Source of the DNA: Dyadobacter koreensis
GTDB lineage: Bacteria > Bacteroidota > Bacteroidia > Cytophagales > Spirosomataceae
Assembly (NCBI RefSeq): GCF_900108855.1
Contig: NZ_FNXY01000007.1
Span: 1-64,000, forward strand
Direction: 5' to 3'
DNA length: 64,000 bases
Shown: positions 1 to 7,839 of the stretch, one piece after another
How positions within the stretch are numbered: position 1 is the stretch's first letter
Layout of the letters: every line of letters begins with the position of its first letter
Notes under the pieces: generated by a model
What the model saw: the letters and a program-made list of their open reading frames with translations, nothing else
Databases searched by the model: none
Told to the model about the DNA's origin: nothing
Made by a program: the position numbers and the translations under genes

Positions 1-251
1 ATATCATGCTCTTTCCAGTAGAAAAAAGTCAGGCGGTCTCATTGTTTAACTTCATCAACCTGCTCTACGAGAAAACCTGTTTTATTATTACAACCAATAA
101 AATGGCAACGGAATGGGCCAAAATGCTGGATGACGAAGTGCTTGCAACGGCTTTACTGGACCGATTGCTTTACAGATGCGACGTGATCAGTATGAGTGGA
201 AAAAGTTACCGAATGAAAAACAGAAAGACTTTTTTTGAACCCCAAAATTAA
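1..251 (+). CDS. istB: IS21 helper ATPase IstB, C-terminal part (5' partial)
   Basis: IstB is the AAA+ ATP-binding helper that assists the IstA transposase in target selection. Only about the last 83 codons are present, in an open frame running in from the window edge; the ATG at position 6 is internal. The visible part matches the IstB C-terminus: a segment ending NLLYEKT, the sensor-like strand IITTNK, and the helix DDEVLATALLDRLL followed by GKSYRMK. The Walker motifs must lie to the left. It ends at TAA 249-251 just before the terminal repeats. Whether the element is still active cannot be judged from this end. Confidence 0.8.
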   Translation, partial: IMLFPVEKSQAVSLFNFINLLYEKTCFIITTNKMATEWAKMLDDEVLATALLDRLLYRCDVISMSGKSYRMKNRKTFFEPQN

Positions 252-325
252 CCCATGTATATTTGCCAAAGTGGTGCATTCCTGTTGCCAATTTTGGTGC
301 ACTCCTAATTTCCATTTTTGGTGCA
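1..325 (+). mobile_element. Right end of an IS21-family insertion sequence
   Basis: This is the right-hand part of an IS21-like element entering from the left edge. It holds the end of the IstB helper gene followed by about 75 bp of non-coding end sequence. That end carries three copies of the core ggtgca at 273-278, 296-301 and 320-325, spaced 23 and 24 bp. Terminal direct repeats of this kind are typical of IS21-family ends, where they act as transposase-binding sites (family knowledge). The boundary near 325 is inferred from the last repeat and from the point where the response-regulator frame becomes plausible. The transposase IstA and the left end lie outside the window. Confidence 0.75.
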
Positions 326-1050
326 TTGTTAGTTACCGCTTACAGCATGCCATCGATTTGTTGAAAGAACACATCACACATGTCCATTTTTTAAAATTAG
401 TCGGCACGGCAACAAACCCGATAGAAGGTTTAGCAATGATTGCTGATCTCAAACCAGGACTTATTTTTTTGGATGTTCAAATGCCAAATCTGACCGGCAT
501 AGAAATTTTGAAGCTTATCGGCAATGACTGCCGTGTAATCATGACCACAGCGTATAAAGAATATGCACTTGAAGGATTTGAGCACGCCGTGGTAGACTAT
601 TTATTGAAACCGATCCCTTTTCTTAGGTTTCTCAAAGCTGTTAACCGCTTATGGACCATTCAGAATAACATTCGCCCAGTAAATGAACAGGATCATTATG
701 TATTTGTAAAAACGGAGCAAAAGGGCAAGCTTCTAAAAATAGACTCCCGCAGAATCACGTATATCGAAGGTCAGGGCAACTATGCCACGATCCATATGAA
801 CGATCGGCGAAAGATAACCGCCTATTTAAAATTGAAAGAACTGGCAGAGCATCTTTCTTCAAAGGGTTTTGTCCGTATACACAAATCGTTCATTATTTCC
901 CTTAGCCACTTAACCGCAGTTGAAGGCAATATGGTACGGATCGTGGACGAAGCACAGTCGATTGCCATAGGTGAAGCTTACCGAAAGGAATTCTTCGAGA
1001 TGATCAATACCAAGCTGCTTTCCGTGCCACCCAATAATCCGACCGATTAA
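326..1050 (+). pseudogene. LytTR-family response regulator truncated at the 5' end by the IS element
   Basis: The body of a two-domain response regulator is intact from about codon 15 onward. The receiver keeps the phospho-acceptor aspartate in LIFLDVQMP, the switch threonine in MTTAYKEYA and the conserved lysine in LLKPIPF. A LytTR DNA-binding domain follows, with VFVKTEQ, the YIEGQGNYATIH segment and FVRIHKSFIIS. The N-terminal strand with the acidic Asp pair is missing, and the frame instead reads back into IS sequence. Translation could begin at the ATG at 235 inside the IS, but the product would lack the Mg2+-binding acidic residues, so it is probably non-functional. LytTR regulators usually pair with a LytS/YehU-type kinase; none is visible here. 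Confidence 0.8.
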
Positions 1051-1121
1051 ATGATTACCTCGTATTCCTCCTCCTTATTCACCCATTATCTTTTCCATTC
1101 TTAGAAATAAAAAATAATTTC

Positions 1122-2141
1122 ATGAAACGTGTTAATCAATTTATGGCAGCCATTGCCATCTGTATCACTGTGCTTGTCGGTTGTCAGGATACGGATCATC
1201 CGGTCGTTCCGGACATAGTGCAGCCGACTCCCTGCGATGGAACCAGTCCTTCAAATGGATGGCTTTTGAAGCAAATTAATGGTTGGAGTAAAGAAGCCGT
1301 AAACATTCTTAGTAATGAGGAATCGGCAAAAATGGCCATCCTGGTGTCTATCTTTTCTGAAAATAAATCTGAAAACCAATCCTTTGGCCCCAATGGTGAA
1401 TATACTGCGCAGTTGATCAGTACCTTTAAAGATCTGCGGCAATTTTGGGACATCAAGTCAGACAACATCCTCCTGGTTGCAGCGCATGGTTCCATGCTGC
1501 AGGACCGGGAAAAAGTTTTAACGGCATATAAAGCAGAATACGGGTATAGTGACGAGAAGGCTAATTACTATGCTGATTCGCTAGCCACGTTATTTAAAAC
1601 CTATCCGGAGTATCTTAACGGAAGTCATCCTTTTTTTACCTTTAATGGGTATGCCCATCAGGAAAAAGAATACGCTGGCGTTGGTCGAATTCAGGACAAA
1701 ATCGTTTTTGGTGATGCCCTCTTGCAGGCTTTCGATACACTTGGTTACGGAGATATCGCTCCGCAGGCTATTCTGGCCCATGAGTTTGCGCATCATATTC
1801 AATACGATCTGGGAATAAAAGATTACGCAATTCCTTTAACTCCGGCCGGTAACCGCCGGACCGAGTTGATGGCCGATGCATATGCCGCCTATTTCCTGTC
1901 CCACGCCCAGGGAGCAGCTATGGAGTGGAAGAGCATAGAGAAAGCCGCAGAAGTGTTTTCCAGTCTTGGCGATTGCCTTTTTGACAGTGAGTTGCATCAT
2001 GGCACTCCTACCCAAAGGAAAGTAGCAACCGAATGGGCGTATAAGGTGGCTAGTGATATGCAACAACGCGGTCATATTTTACCTAGCCGGGAATTTGCGA
2101 AACTTTTTGATGCAGAACTTCCAAGCATTGTTAAAAATTAA
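1122..2141 (+). CDS. Putative zinc-metallopeptidase-like lipoprotein
   Basis: A 339-residue protein with a lipoprotein signal: charged start, hydrophobic core, and lipobox LVGC with Cys21. The C-terminal half has a zincin motif HEFAH at residues 220-224 within ILAHEFAHHIQYDLG. A second acidic element, ELMADAYA, with Glu248 and Asp252, supplies a likely third zinc ligand. This layout resembles the neutral zinc metallopeptidases (YpfJ type) and gluzincin-like proteases, but I cannot assign a named family. The protein is probably exported and anchored in the outer membrane. The PorT-like barrel gene starts 40 bp downstream on the same strand, so the two may be co-transcribed. Substrate unknown. 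Confidence 0.75.
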   Translation: MKRVNQFMAAIAICITVLVGCQDTDHPVVPDIVQPTPCDGTSPSNGWLLKQINGWSKEAVNILSNEESAKMAILVSIFSENKSENQSFGPNGEYTAQLISTFKDLRQFWDIKSDNILLVAAHGSMLQDREKVLTAYKAEYGYSDEKANYYADSLATLFKTYPEYLNGSHPFFTFNGYAHQEKEYAGVGRIQDKIVFGDALLQAFDTLGYGDIAPQAILAHEFAHHIQYDLGIKDYAIPLTPAGNRRTELMADAYAAYFLSHAQGAAMEWKSIEKAAEVFSSLGDCLFDSELHHGTPTQRKVATEWAYKVASDMQQRGHILPSREFAKLFDAELPSIVKN

Positions 2142-2180
2142 TCCTTTACAATAATTCCAATTTTTTTAAACAATATCCAC

Positions 2181-2849
2181 ATGAAAAACATGATGATTGC
2201 ACTCTGTATGGTGACGATTAGCTATGCGGCAAATGCACAATACGACCCTGCATTTAGATTCGGAATCAAAGCAGGTGCCAACCTTTCCAATATAAATGGC
2301 AGTAATGATTTAAGCCTTTCACCAGGCGGCAACGCATTCAATTTCAAGGATAACGATAATCGTTCACTTGGTTTTACTGGCGGCATTTTTTTCCGTTTTG
2401 GCAAAACATTCTATATCCAGCCAGAGATTTTGTTATCTCAAAAAGGAGGTAAGTTTAATGTTTATAAGGACGGTGTGCTGAACGACGGAAAAGTCGACCT
2501 ACGTTTTTCAAACATTGATGTGCCTGTACTTTTTGGCGTGCGCATTGCCAAGTTTTTTCGCGTAAATGTTGGTCCGATGGCGTCGCTAAGATTATCCGGC
2601 AATGGTAAAATCGGGGATTCATTTGACGCTGTCACGGGTGGAAATTCAGGAACAGAATTAAAAAACCGACTGGCATATGGTTACCAGGCGGGTGTTGGTT
2701 TCGATCTTGGAAGGCTAAGCCTGGATGTGCGTTATGAAGGAAATTTCACTGATATTCTGAAAATTCAGTTCGATAATACTACAACTGCATCACAATTTGG
2801 TAAAAAAAGTAATCTGTTCCAGGCAACAATCGGCCTTGCCATATTTTAA
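2181..2849 (+). CDS. PorT-family outer-membrane beta-barrel protein
   Basis: A 222-residue protein with a Sec signal peptide (cleavage near ANA-Q, residue 20) followed by alternating amphipathic strands: RFGIKAGANLSNI, the TGGIFFRFG segment, YIQPEILLSQKGG, and a final strand FQATIGLAIF ending in an aromatic residue. This is the usual look of the OMP_b-brl_2 / PorT-like 8-strand barrels that are abundant in Bacteroidota. Most have no known substrate. It follows the metallopeptidase lipoprotein by 40 bp and faces a convergent dehydrogenase gene across a strong hairpin at 2924-2979. Confidence 0.85.
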   Translation: MKNMMIALCMVTISYAANAQYDPAFRFGIKAGANLSNINGSNDLSLSPGGNAFNFKDNDNRSLGFTGGIFFRFGKTFYIQPEILLSQKGGKFNVYKDGVLNDGKVDLRFSNIDVPVLFGVRIAKFFRVNVGPMASLRLSGNGKIGDSFDAVTGGNSGTELKNRLAYGYQAGVGFDLGRLSLDVRYEGNFTDILKIQFDNTTTASQFGKKSNLFQATIGLAIF

Positions 2850-2923
2850 TTAAGGATCTAAGTGGTGAGAAAATTAATTATCTCATTCTTGCGAGCGTTC
2901 AGAATGCAAAAGAACGAGCTGAA

Positions 2924-2979
2924 AGTGTTAGCGTATATAGCGGATAGATTCTTAACTATCATCTATATACGCTAACACT
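2924..2979. terminator. Perfect 17-bp hairpin between convergent genes
   Basis: The arms at 2924-2940 and 2963-2979 are exact reverse complements over 17 bp. The 22-nt interval contains a second inverted repeat, gatag (2943-2947) and ctatc (2956-2960), so the whole can fold into one long hairpin. It sits between the stop codons of the barrel gene and the convergent dehydrogenase. The position suggests a bidirectional terminator, but there is no good T-tract on either side, so a small repeat-element origin is possible. Confidence 0.55.
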
Positions 2980-2992
2980 GCAAGCATTGATA

Positions 2993-3745
2993 CTACAAGT
3001 TCATTCCACCGGTTAGTTCGATACGCTGACCATTAATCCATTTGGCATCTTCGCTGCAAAGGAATGCCACTACCCCACCAACGTCGTCTGGCAAACCGAC
3101 GCGTCCCAGTGCAGTTACGCTGGCTATATGAGCTCGAATTTCTGGGGTATCCTCCATTGCACCGCCTCCAAAAATGGCTCCGGGCGCAACTACATTAGCA
3201 GTAATGCCACGTACGCCCAGTTCAAGGGCCAGAAACCTTGTATATACATCGACTGCCCCCTTCATTATCCCGTAGGCAGAGACGCCATGAAAGCTTACCC
3301 GCGATACGGCGGAAGAAATGTTGATTATCCGTCCGCCATCCCTCAGATGCCCTAGTGCTTTCTGAGTCAAAAAATAAACACCTTTTAGATGAATGTTCAT
3401 CATCTCATCAAACTGATCCTCAGTTGTTTCCGTGACAGGTGCCGTAAGACTTGTTCCTGCATTGTTAATCAGAAAATCGAAACGATCTGTACCGAAAACA
3501 GTTTTTAATGCCGAGTCGGCTTTCAGGAAAAAATCATTAAAGCCGCCCGTATCGGCAGTGTTAAGCGGCAGGGCCACGGCCTTTCTCCCAAAAGATGTGA
3601 TAGCACTGACGGTTTTCTCTGCTTCTGCCAGGTTGCTGTTATAAGTAAGTAAGACATCGATTCCCTTTTCTGCAAGTTTTATTGCAATTTCTTTACCAAT
3701 TCCGCGGCTTCCGCCGGTTACTAATGCGATTCTTTGAGTTGTCAT
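2993..3745 (-). CDS. SDR-family NAD(P)-dependent oxidoreductase
   Basis: A 250-residue classical short-chain dehydrogenase. It has the cofactor motif TGGSRGIG at residues 10-17, NNAG at 94-97, the catalytic serine near 144-145, and the YxxxK pair Tyr158 and Lys162. A C-terminal substrate loop precedes GQRIELTGGMNL, and the length is typical. An Arg after the second Gly of the cofactor motif favours NADPH, by family trend. It lies downstream of an AraC regulator on the same strand (80 bp between), suggesting the regulator controls it. Substrate cannot be predicted from sequence. Confidence 0.9.
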   Translation of the reverse strand: MTTQRIALVTGGSRGIGKEIAIKLAEKGIDVLLTYNSNLAEAEKTVSAITSFGRKAVALPLNTADTGGFNDFFLKADSALKTVFGTDRFDFLINNAGTSLTAPVTETTEDQFDEMMNIHLKGVYFLTQKALGHLRDGGRIINISSAVSRVSFHGVSAYGIMKGAVDVYTRFLALELGVRGITANVVAPGAIFGGGAMEDTPEIRAHIASVTALGRVGLPDDVGGVVAFLCSEDAKWINGQRIELTGGMNL

Positions 3746-3824
3746 AAGACTATTTTATACAGATTAAAAACAGTACAAAAGTCCGTCAAATGAACAGGTG
3801 CCGGTTAGTTCCGGTCAATCAATT

Positions 3825-4775
3825 TTATGTATAATTCAAACTTTTTGTCTGACTGCGAAATGCACCGGGAGATAAGGAAGTTTCATTTTTGAAGAATTTG
3901 GCAAAATGCGCAAAATCGGAAAATCCGAGACTGTCAGCTATTTCAGCTATACTCCAGTCGGTGAGCCGTAGCAAAACACGCGCTTCCTGAAGAATCCTGC
4001 CGGCGATGAGCTCAGTGGTAGTAAGACCGGTGGTATCTTTCAGGACTTTGTTTAAATGATTGATATGCACGGCAAGATGATCGGCATATTGTTTTGCAGT
4101 CCGCAAAACCATTTTTTGTTGCGGACTTTCCAGCGGGAATTGTCTTTCAAGCAGCTCCAGAAATAAGGATGTTGTTCGTGCTGATGCACTGTGATTCGGA
4201 TGCAGCATAACAGTAGACTGCAACTTCTGCCCAAGATGGATTAGCTCCAGGGCATAAGCACGGAGCAGGTCATATTTATATGCATAATTGGAACCAATTT
4301 CAGCGTTCATATTCTCAAAAATCCCTTGTACGCGAACAACGTCAGAATCTGAAAGTGCATAGACGGGATGTTCCGGAGATTTGAAAATCGGCAATTCGTC
4401 CAGAATTACACCGCTCGTTGACGGATGAAAGAATTCAGCTGTAAACACACAGGATTGTCCGGTCTGCCGACCTTCGGGAGACCATTCGTACGGGCTTTTG
4501 GGTGTTGTAAAAATCAATGTCGGCCGTGTTATCTCAACAGCCCGGTCAGGGTATTCTGCCAGGGAACGGCCCGTCAGTAAGCTGATCTTGTAAAATGCAC
4601 GGGAAGCACAGGAAATTTTCGTTTTTTCCCGTGCTTCCGGCATAATATCTGTCAAATTAAATACATTGAAATGACCAACTTCTTTTTGTATCCCTTCGGG
4701 CAACAGTGCACTCAGGTCCGTTGAAGAGCCGCTGGAAAGGTGATAACAAAGATCTTCGAATGAGGTTTTAGGCAT
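3825..4775 (-). CDS. AraC-family transcriptional regulator
   Basis: A 316-residue regulator. The N-terminal two-thirds looks like a cupin-type ligand-binding domain. The C-terminal part carries two helix-turn-helix units: the first around HINHLNKVLKDTTG and the second in SIAEIADSLGFSDFAHFAK, followed by FKNETSLSPGAFR, the AraC family signature. It sits upstream of and in the same direction as one dehydrogenase (2993-3745) and downstream of another (4847-5590), so it may regulate either. No operator was identified. Confidence 0.9.
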   Translation of the reverse strand: MPKTSFEDLCYHLSSGSSTDLSALLPEGIQKEVGHFNVFNLTDIMPEAREKTKISCASRAFYKISLLTGRSLAEYPDRAVEITRPTLIFTTPKSPYEWSPEGRQTGQSCVFTAEFFHPSTSGVILDELPIFKSPEHPVYALSDSDVVRVQGIFENMNAEIGSNYAYKYDLLRAYALELIHLGQKLQSTVMLHPNHSASARTTSLFLELLERQFPLESPQQKMVLRTAKQYADHLAVHINHLNKVLKDTTGLTTTELIAGRILQEARVLLRLTDWSIAEIADSLGFSDFAHFAKFFKNETSLSPGAFRSQTKSLNYT

Positions 4776-4846
4776 GGCTGTATTTTTGTAAAAAACAAAG
4801 TTAGCACGCTGCTTTCATTTTCCCATTTAAAAATGATATTACCGCT

Positions 4847-5590
4847 TTATTTTAGCGCGTAGCTATGGTAACCCCCGTCAACTGTAACCTCTGTTCCCGA
4901 GATAAAGCTTGCCGCATCAGAGGCCAGGAATAATACTGTTTTTGCAATTTCATCGGGATGGCCAAGTCTTTGCAACGCGGTGGATCCGGCCAAAAATGCT
5001 TTGGCTTCATCACTCGCGACACTATCCAAACCCGGTGTTGCGATTGGTCCCGGACTGACAACATTCACGCGAATTTTCCTTGAAGACAACTCGTTAGCTG
5101 CAATTTGCGCAATTTTATTTATTGCACCTTTGGTTGCGGAATAAACACTGGTTCCCAGATTTGCAGCCGCTGCGACCGATGAAGAAGTGAATATTACCGA
5201 TGCGCCATCTGATAGATGAGGAAGTAATTTTTGCAGTGTGAAAAAAATCCCTTTAACATTGGTATTGAACTGTGCGTCAAAATTGGCTTCGGTGACTTTC
5301 TCGATTGGCTCAAATGTCCCGATTCCTGCATTCAGGAAAAGAACATCCAATTTCTTTCCGCTTTCTGAAAACGACTGTTCCAGAACCGAAATGTCAGCAA
5401 TTTTTGAAGTGTCCGATACGACAGTAATTAGTTTGGGGCTATTCAATTCCGCACTGGCCTTTTGCAGATTATCTGCATTTCTTCCCGTAATCCAAACATT
5501 TGCCCCTGCGCCGATGAACGCTTTTGCTGTCGCCAGGCCTATTCCGGTTGTTCCGCCCGTGATAACGACGTTTTTATTTGTAAAGTCCAT
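4847..5590 (-). CDS. SDR-family oxidoreductase divergent from an HxlR regulator
   Basis: A 247-residue short-chain dehydrogenase with TGGTTGIG at residues 11-18, LNAG near 86-89, a serine cluster around 135-138, and the catalytic pair Tyr150/Lys154 in SVYSATKGA. The PGPIATPG segment and the C-terminal TVDGGY are typical of the classical family. It is read divergently from the HxlR regulator at 5682, with a palindrome in the shared 91-bp intergenic region. This arrangement is common for redox- or aldehyde-responsive dehydrogenases controlled by an HxlR repressor (inference). Substrate unknown. Confidence 0.9.
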   Translation of the reverse strand: MDFTNKNVVITGGTTGIGLATAKAFIGAGANVWITGRNADNLQKASAELNSPKLITVVSDTSKIADISVLEQSFSESGKKLDVLFLNAGIGTFEPIEKVTEANFDAQFNTNVKGIFFTLQKLLPHLSDGASVIFTSSSVAAAANLGTSVYSATKGAINKIAQIAANELSSRKIRVNVVSPGPIATPGLDSVASDEAKAFLAGSTALQRLGHPDEIAKTVLFLASDAASFISGTEVTVDGGYHSYALK

Positions 5591-5624
5591 AATTAATTTT
5601 TAGTTATTTTTGTAATCTGTTTTA

Positions 5625-5669
5625 TGAACTGCAAATTCAAAAAAGTAGTTCAAAAAACAGACTACTTTT
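5625..5669. promoter_or_regulatory. Candidate HxlR operator in the divergent SDR/HxlR promoter region
   Basis: Two overlapping inverted repeats lie between the divergent genes. One is tgaact (5625-5630) with agttca (5647-5652). The other is a perfect 9-bp pair, aaaagtagt (5641-5649) with actactttt (5661-5669), so the core reads GTAGT-N11-ACTAC. The position just upstream of the regulator ATG at 5682 fits an autoregulated operator for a dimeric winged-helix repressor. Binding is inferred, not shown. Confidence 0.55.
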
Positions 5670-5681
5670 AATAATAAAATT

Positions 5682-6104
5682 ATGAAAACAACCGAAAGAC
5701 GATCAACATGCCCTATTAATTATTCGGTGGAAATTTTCGGTGATAAATGGATGCTTCTCCTTTTGCGGGATATAATGTTTAATGGAAAGAATTCTTTCCT
5801 TGAGTTTCGTGCCTCAGATGAAAAAATATCCTCAGCCGTACTTACTGAAAAGCTAAACATACTGTTGAACGAAGGAATTGTTTCTAAGGTTACGTCCCCT
5901 AAAAACGCATCAAAATTTTTGTATCTGATCACTGACAAGGGTATCGAGTTAGTGCCGGTCATGGTGGAAATTCTTAAATGGGGCTCCCGTTACAACCCCG
6001 ACGGAGGGCCTAAAACATGGCTTGACAGGATCAAATCAAATGAAAAGAAAGCAATAACTGAGTTGCAAGATGAACTAAGAAACCACAGGAATTCTTTTGC
6101 TTAA
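5682..6104 (+). CDS. HxlR-family winged-helix transcriptional regulator
   Basis: A 140-residue protein made of a single HxlR winged-helix domain. It shows the CPINYSVEIFGDKWMLLLLR start (cysteine next to Pro, then the KW motif), a FLEFRASDEKISSAVLTEKL recognition region and a KFLYLITDKG wing. HxlR proteins are dimeric DNA-binding regulators, and several respond to electrophiles or thiol stress through the N-terminal cysteine; the Cys at residue 10 is present here. It is divergent from an SDR gene with palindromes between them. A longer-than-usual charged C-terminal tail follows the domain. Confidence 0.9.
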   Translation: MKTTERRSTCPINYSVEIFGDKWMLLLLRDIMFNGKNSFLEFRASDEKISSAVLTEKLNILLNEGIVSKVTSPKNASKFLYLITDKGIELVPVMVEILKWGSRYNPDGGPKTWLDRIKSNEKKAITELQDELRNHRNSFA

Positions 6105-6705
6105 GACAAATATCTGCTAATTTCCATATCTAAAATCGGTTAACTTAACCTGAGTACAAACTTTACGTTTAAGGGCTGGTTTTCTATGGCGATAAATTTG
6201 GAAGCTTGACCTCTTAATGTTTGTAAAACGTATTTTTCAATTTTGCAGCATTGGTTGAGATAACTCAGCATTTTATTCAGAAGCGGTTGATATAGCCGTT
6301 TCAGGTAAAGATCTTTATTGTGTCGGTATCTGCTGTATAATGACAAGAACAGATCCTCAAGACTATGGAAAAACGATATATCCCTGAGCCTTCCATGGCT
6401 ATTTTGGGTTTTCAGCTTTTTTTAATGATTACGTCTAGGTCGCAGGTGAAGGTTTTGAAACGGTATTAAAAGTCCGATGTATTTAAAAAATGTCGTACAG
6501 GTCATATTGCCCAACGATAGTAATGGCGGCCATTTGCCTGTTCGATATTTGTGAAAAAGACCTGGTGGTTGCACCATTCGATGTGGCAGGGATACACAAA
6601 GTACTGAAAAAGTCTCCTTTGAAAAAGACGAAATAATTGTTTGTATAAACTCGGTTTCACCCCATAGTTGGTAACATTATTGAGACATCAAACCTGAAAA
6701 AAAAG
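6105..6705. other. 600-bp interval with only unassigned coding-like fragments
   Basis: No intact gene is recognised. On the minus strand an open frame of about 93 codons (6140-6418) has coherent composition (FFHSLEDLFLSLYSRY, then KLYQPLLNKMLSYLNQ-like helices) but lacks an ATG, offering only TTG near 6346. On the plus strand a 37-codon frame from ATG 6523 to TAA 6634-6636 reads MAAICLFDICEKDLVVAPFD and continues to a lysine-rich end. Both look like decayed pieces of genes I cannot name. The FISUMP gene promoter should lie in the last 70 bp. Confidence 0.4.
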
Positions 6706-7338
6706 ATGATACAGTACATCTTTACCGTCCTTGCTACCTTGTTTTTTTTACAAGCCGGAATTGCACAATCTCGCGGCACATTTACTGACCCGCGAGATGG
6801 TCAAACTTATAACACGATCAGCTTTAAAGAAGATTTGACGGGTAAAACCGTTATCTGGATGGCACAAAACCTGAATTATAAAGTTGAAGGCAGCTATGCT
6901 TATAATGACAATGAGAATAACAGGAAAGAGCTGGGCTTGCTTTACACCTGGGAGGCAGCGAAAAAGGCTTGTCCGAGCGGTTGGCATCTACCAACGGATA
7001 GCGAATGGGCTATGTTAGTGAATCAATTTGGCGGTCCGGACAAAGCCGGTGAAGCGCTAAAAAGTACTAAGGGTTGGAATGAAGACGGTAATGGCACTAA
7101 CAATAGTGGCTTTGACGCGCCTGCGGGAGGTACAAGAAAACCTGATGGTAGATTATTGTTTCAGGGTACGCTTGGTTTATTTTGGACATCTTCACCTGCT
7201 GATTCGGTCAATGAGGCATGGGAATGGAACTTTCACTATGGCGGTCCCCCGAGTAGCAATAAACAAAATTTAAAAAAAGCGTTCCGTTTTAATGTCGAAC
7301 TTTCTGCCGGACTCTCGGTTCGTCTGATTCAGGATTAA
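6706..7338 (+). CDS. FISUMP-domain (Fibrobacter succinogenes major paralogous domain) secreted protein
   Basis: A 210-residue protein with a signal peptide ending near GIAQ. The mature part matches the FISUMP domain: FTDPRDGQTYNTI, then WMAQNLNY, YTWEAAKKACPSGWHLPT, and DSEWAMLVNQFGG, with a final SVRLIQD strand. The domain is widespread in secreted or lipid-anchored proteins of Bacteroidota and Fibrobacter; its function is not established. Length is near that of single-domain members. It stands alone, with eroded DNA on both sides. Confidence 0.85.
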   Translation: MIQYIFTVLATLFFLQAGIAQSRGTFTDPRDGQTYNTISFKEDLTGKTVIWMAQNLNYKVEGSYAYNDNENNRKELGLLYTWEAAKKACPSGWHLPTDSEWAMLVNQFGGPDKAGEALKSTKGWNEDGNGTNNSGFDAPAGGTRKPDGRLLFQGTLGLFWTSSPADSVNEAWEWNFHYGGPPSSNKQNLKKAFRFNVELSAGLSVRLIQD

Positions 7339-7839
7339 GTTATTTCAATATCTTTTACATAAATAAAGTTGCCGTCGCTCACTTATCATTCACGAATTTT
7401 CATTGCATAATATTCTGCTCACAACCTTTGATTAGAGCCTAAGCTTTTGATTTTACTAAACCAATTTCATTTGATTTCATTACCTTGAACAAGGAGCAGT
7501 TGAAATCACTACAACCCACTCTCTATTATAAAAAAACGAAGCTTATTGGCCGTCTGTACCCACATTGGGACTTTATCCAGACAAAAAGGAAGACGTTCTA
7601 AAAGTGAGAGGATATTTTTAAAAATGCTCCTTAGTACCTGAAACGCCAATAATCCCAAATAATCTCTATTTTTCTGGTAATATATTTGTTAGAGATATTT
7701 TCACAAAAATCAAGTTTTAAATCGACGTTTAGTAATACTTTTTTCCCAAAGGATTTTTCGCTTCTGATCACAAGCGGCTATGCCTACCTATTTTTTTTGG
7801 TTAAAAGAGTCGGTAATATCTGGTATATAAATCACAGCA
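7339..7839. other. 500-bp interval without a recognisable intact gene
   Basis: The plus strand carries a coherent 51-codon fragment at about 7446-7601 (reads SFDFITLNKEQLKSLQ and KLIGRLYPHWDFIQT) that lacks a start codon and matches nothing I know. A 68-codon frame at 7686-7892 is hydrophobic, overlaps the end of the next gene and is probably noise. I see no clear terminator for the FISUMP gene. Confidence 0.35.

Noticed and set aside
273..325. CRISPR-like repeat array
   Set aside because: The repeats are too short and only three; the position at the end of istB explains them as IS ends.
235..333. The N-terminal extension of the LytTR frame as a genuine domain
   Set aside because: It translates IS21 terminal repeats, visible as repeated FWCI/FWCT text, so it is not an ancestral part of the regulator.
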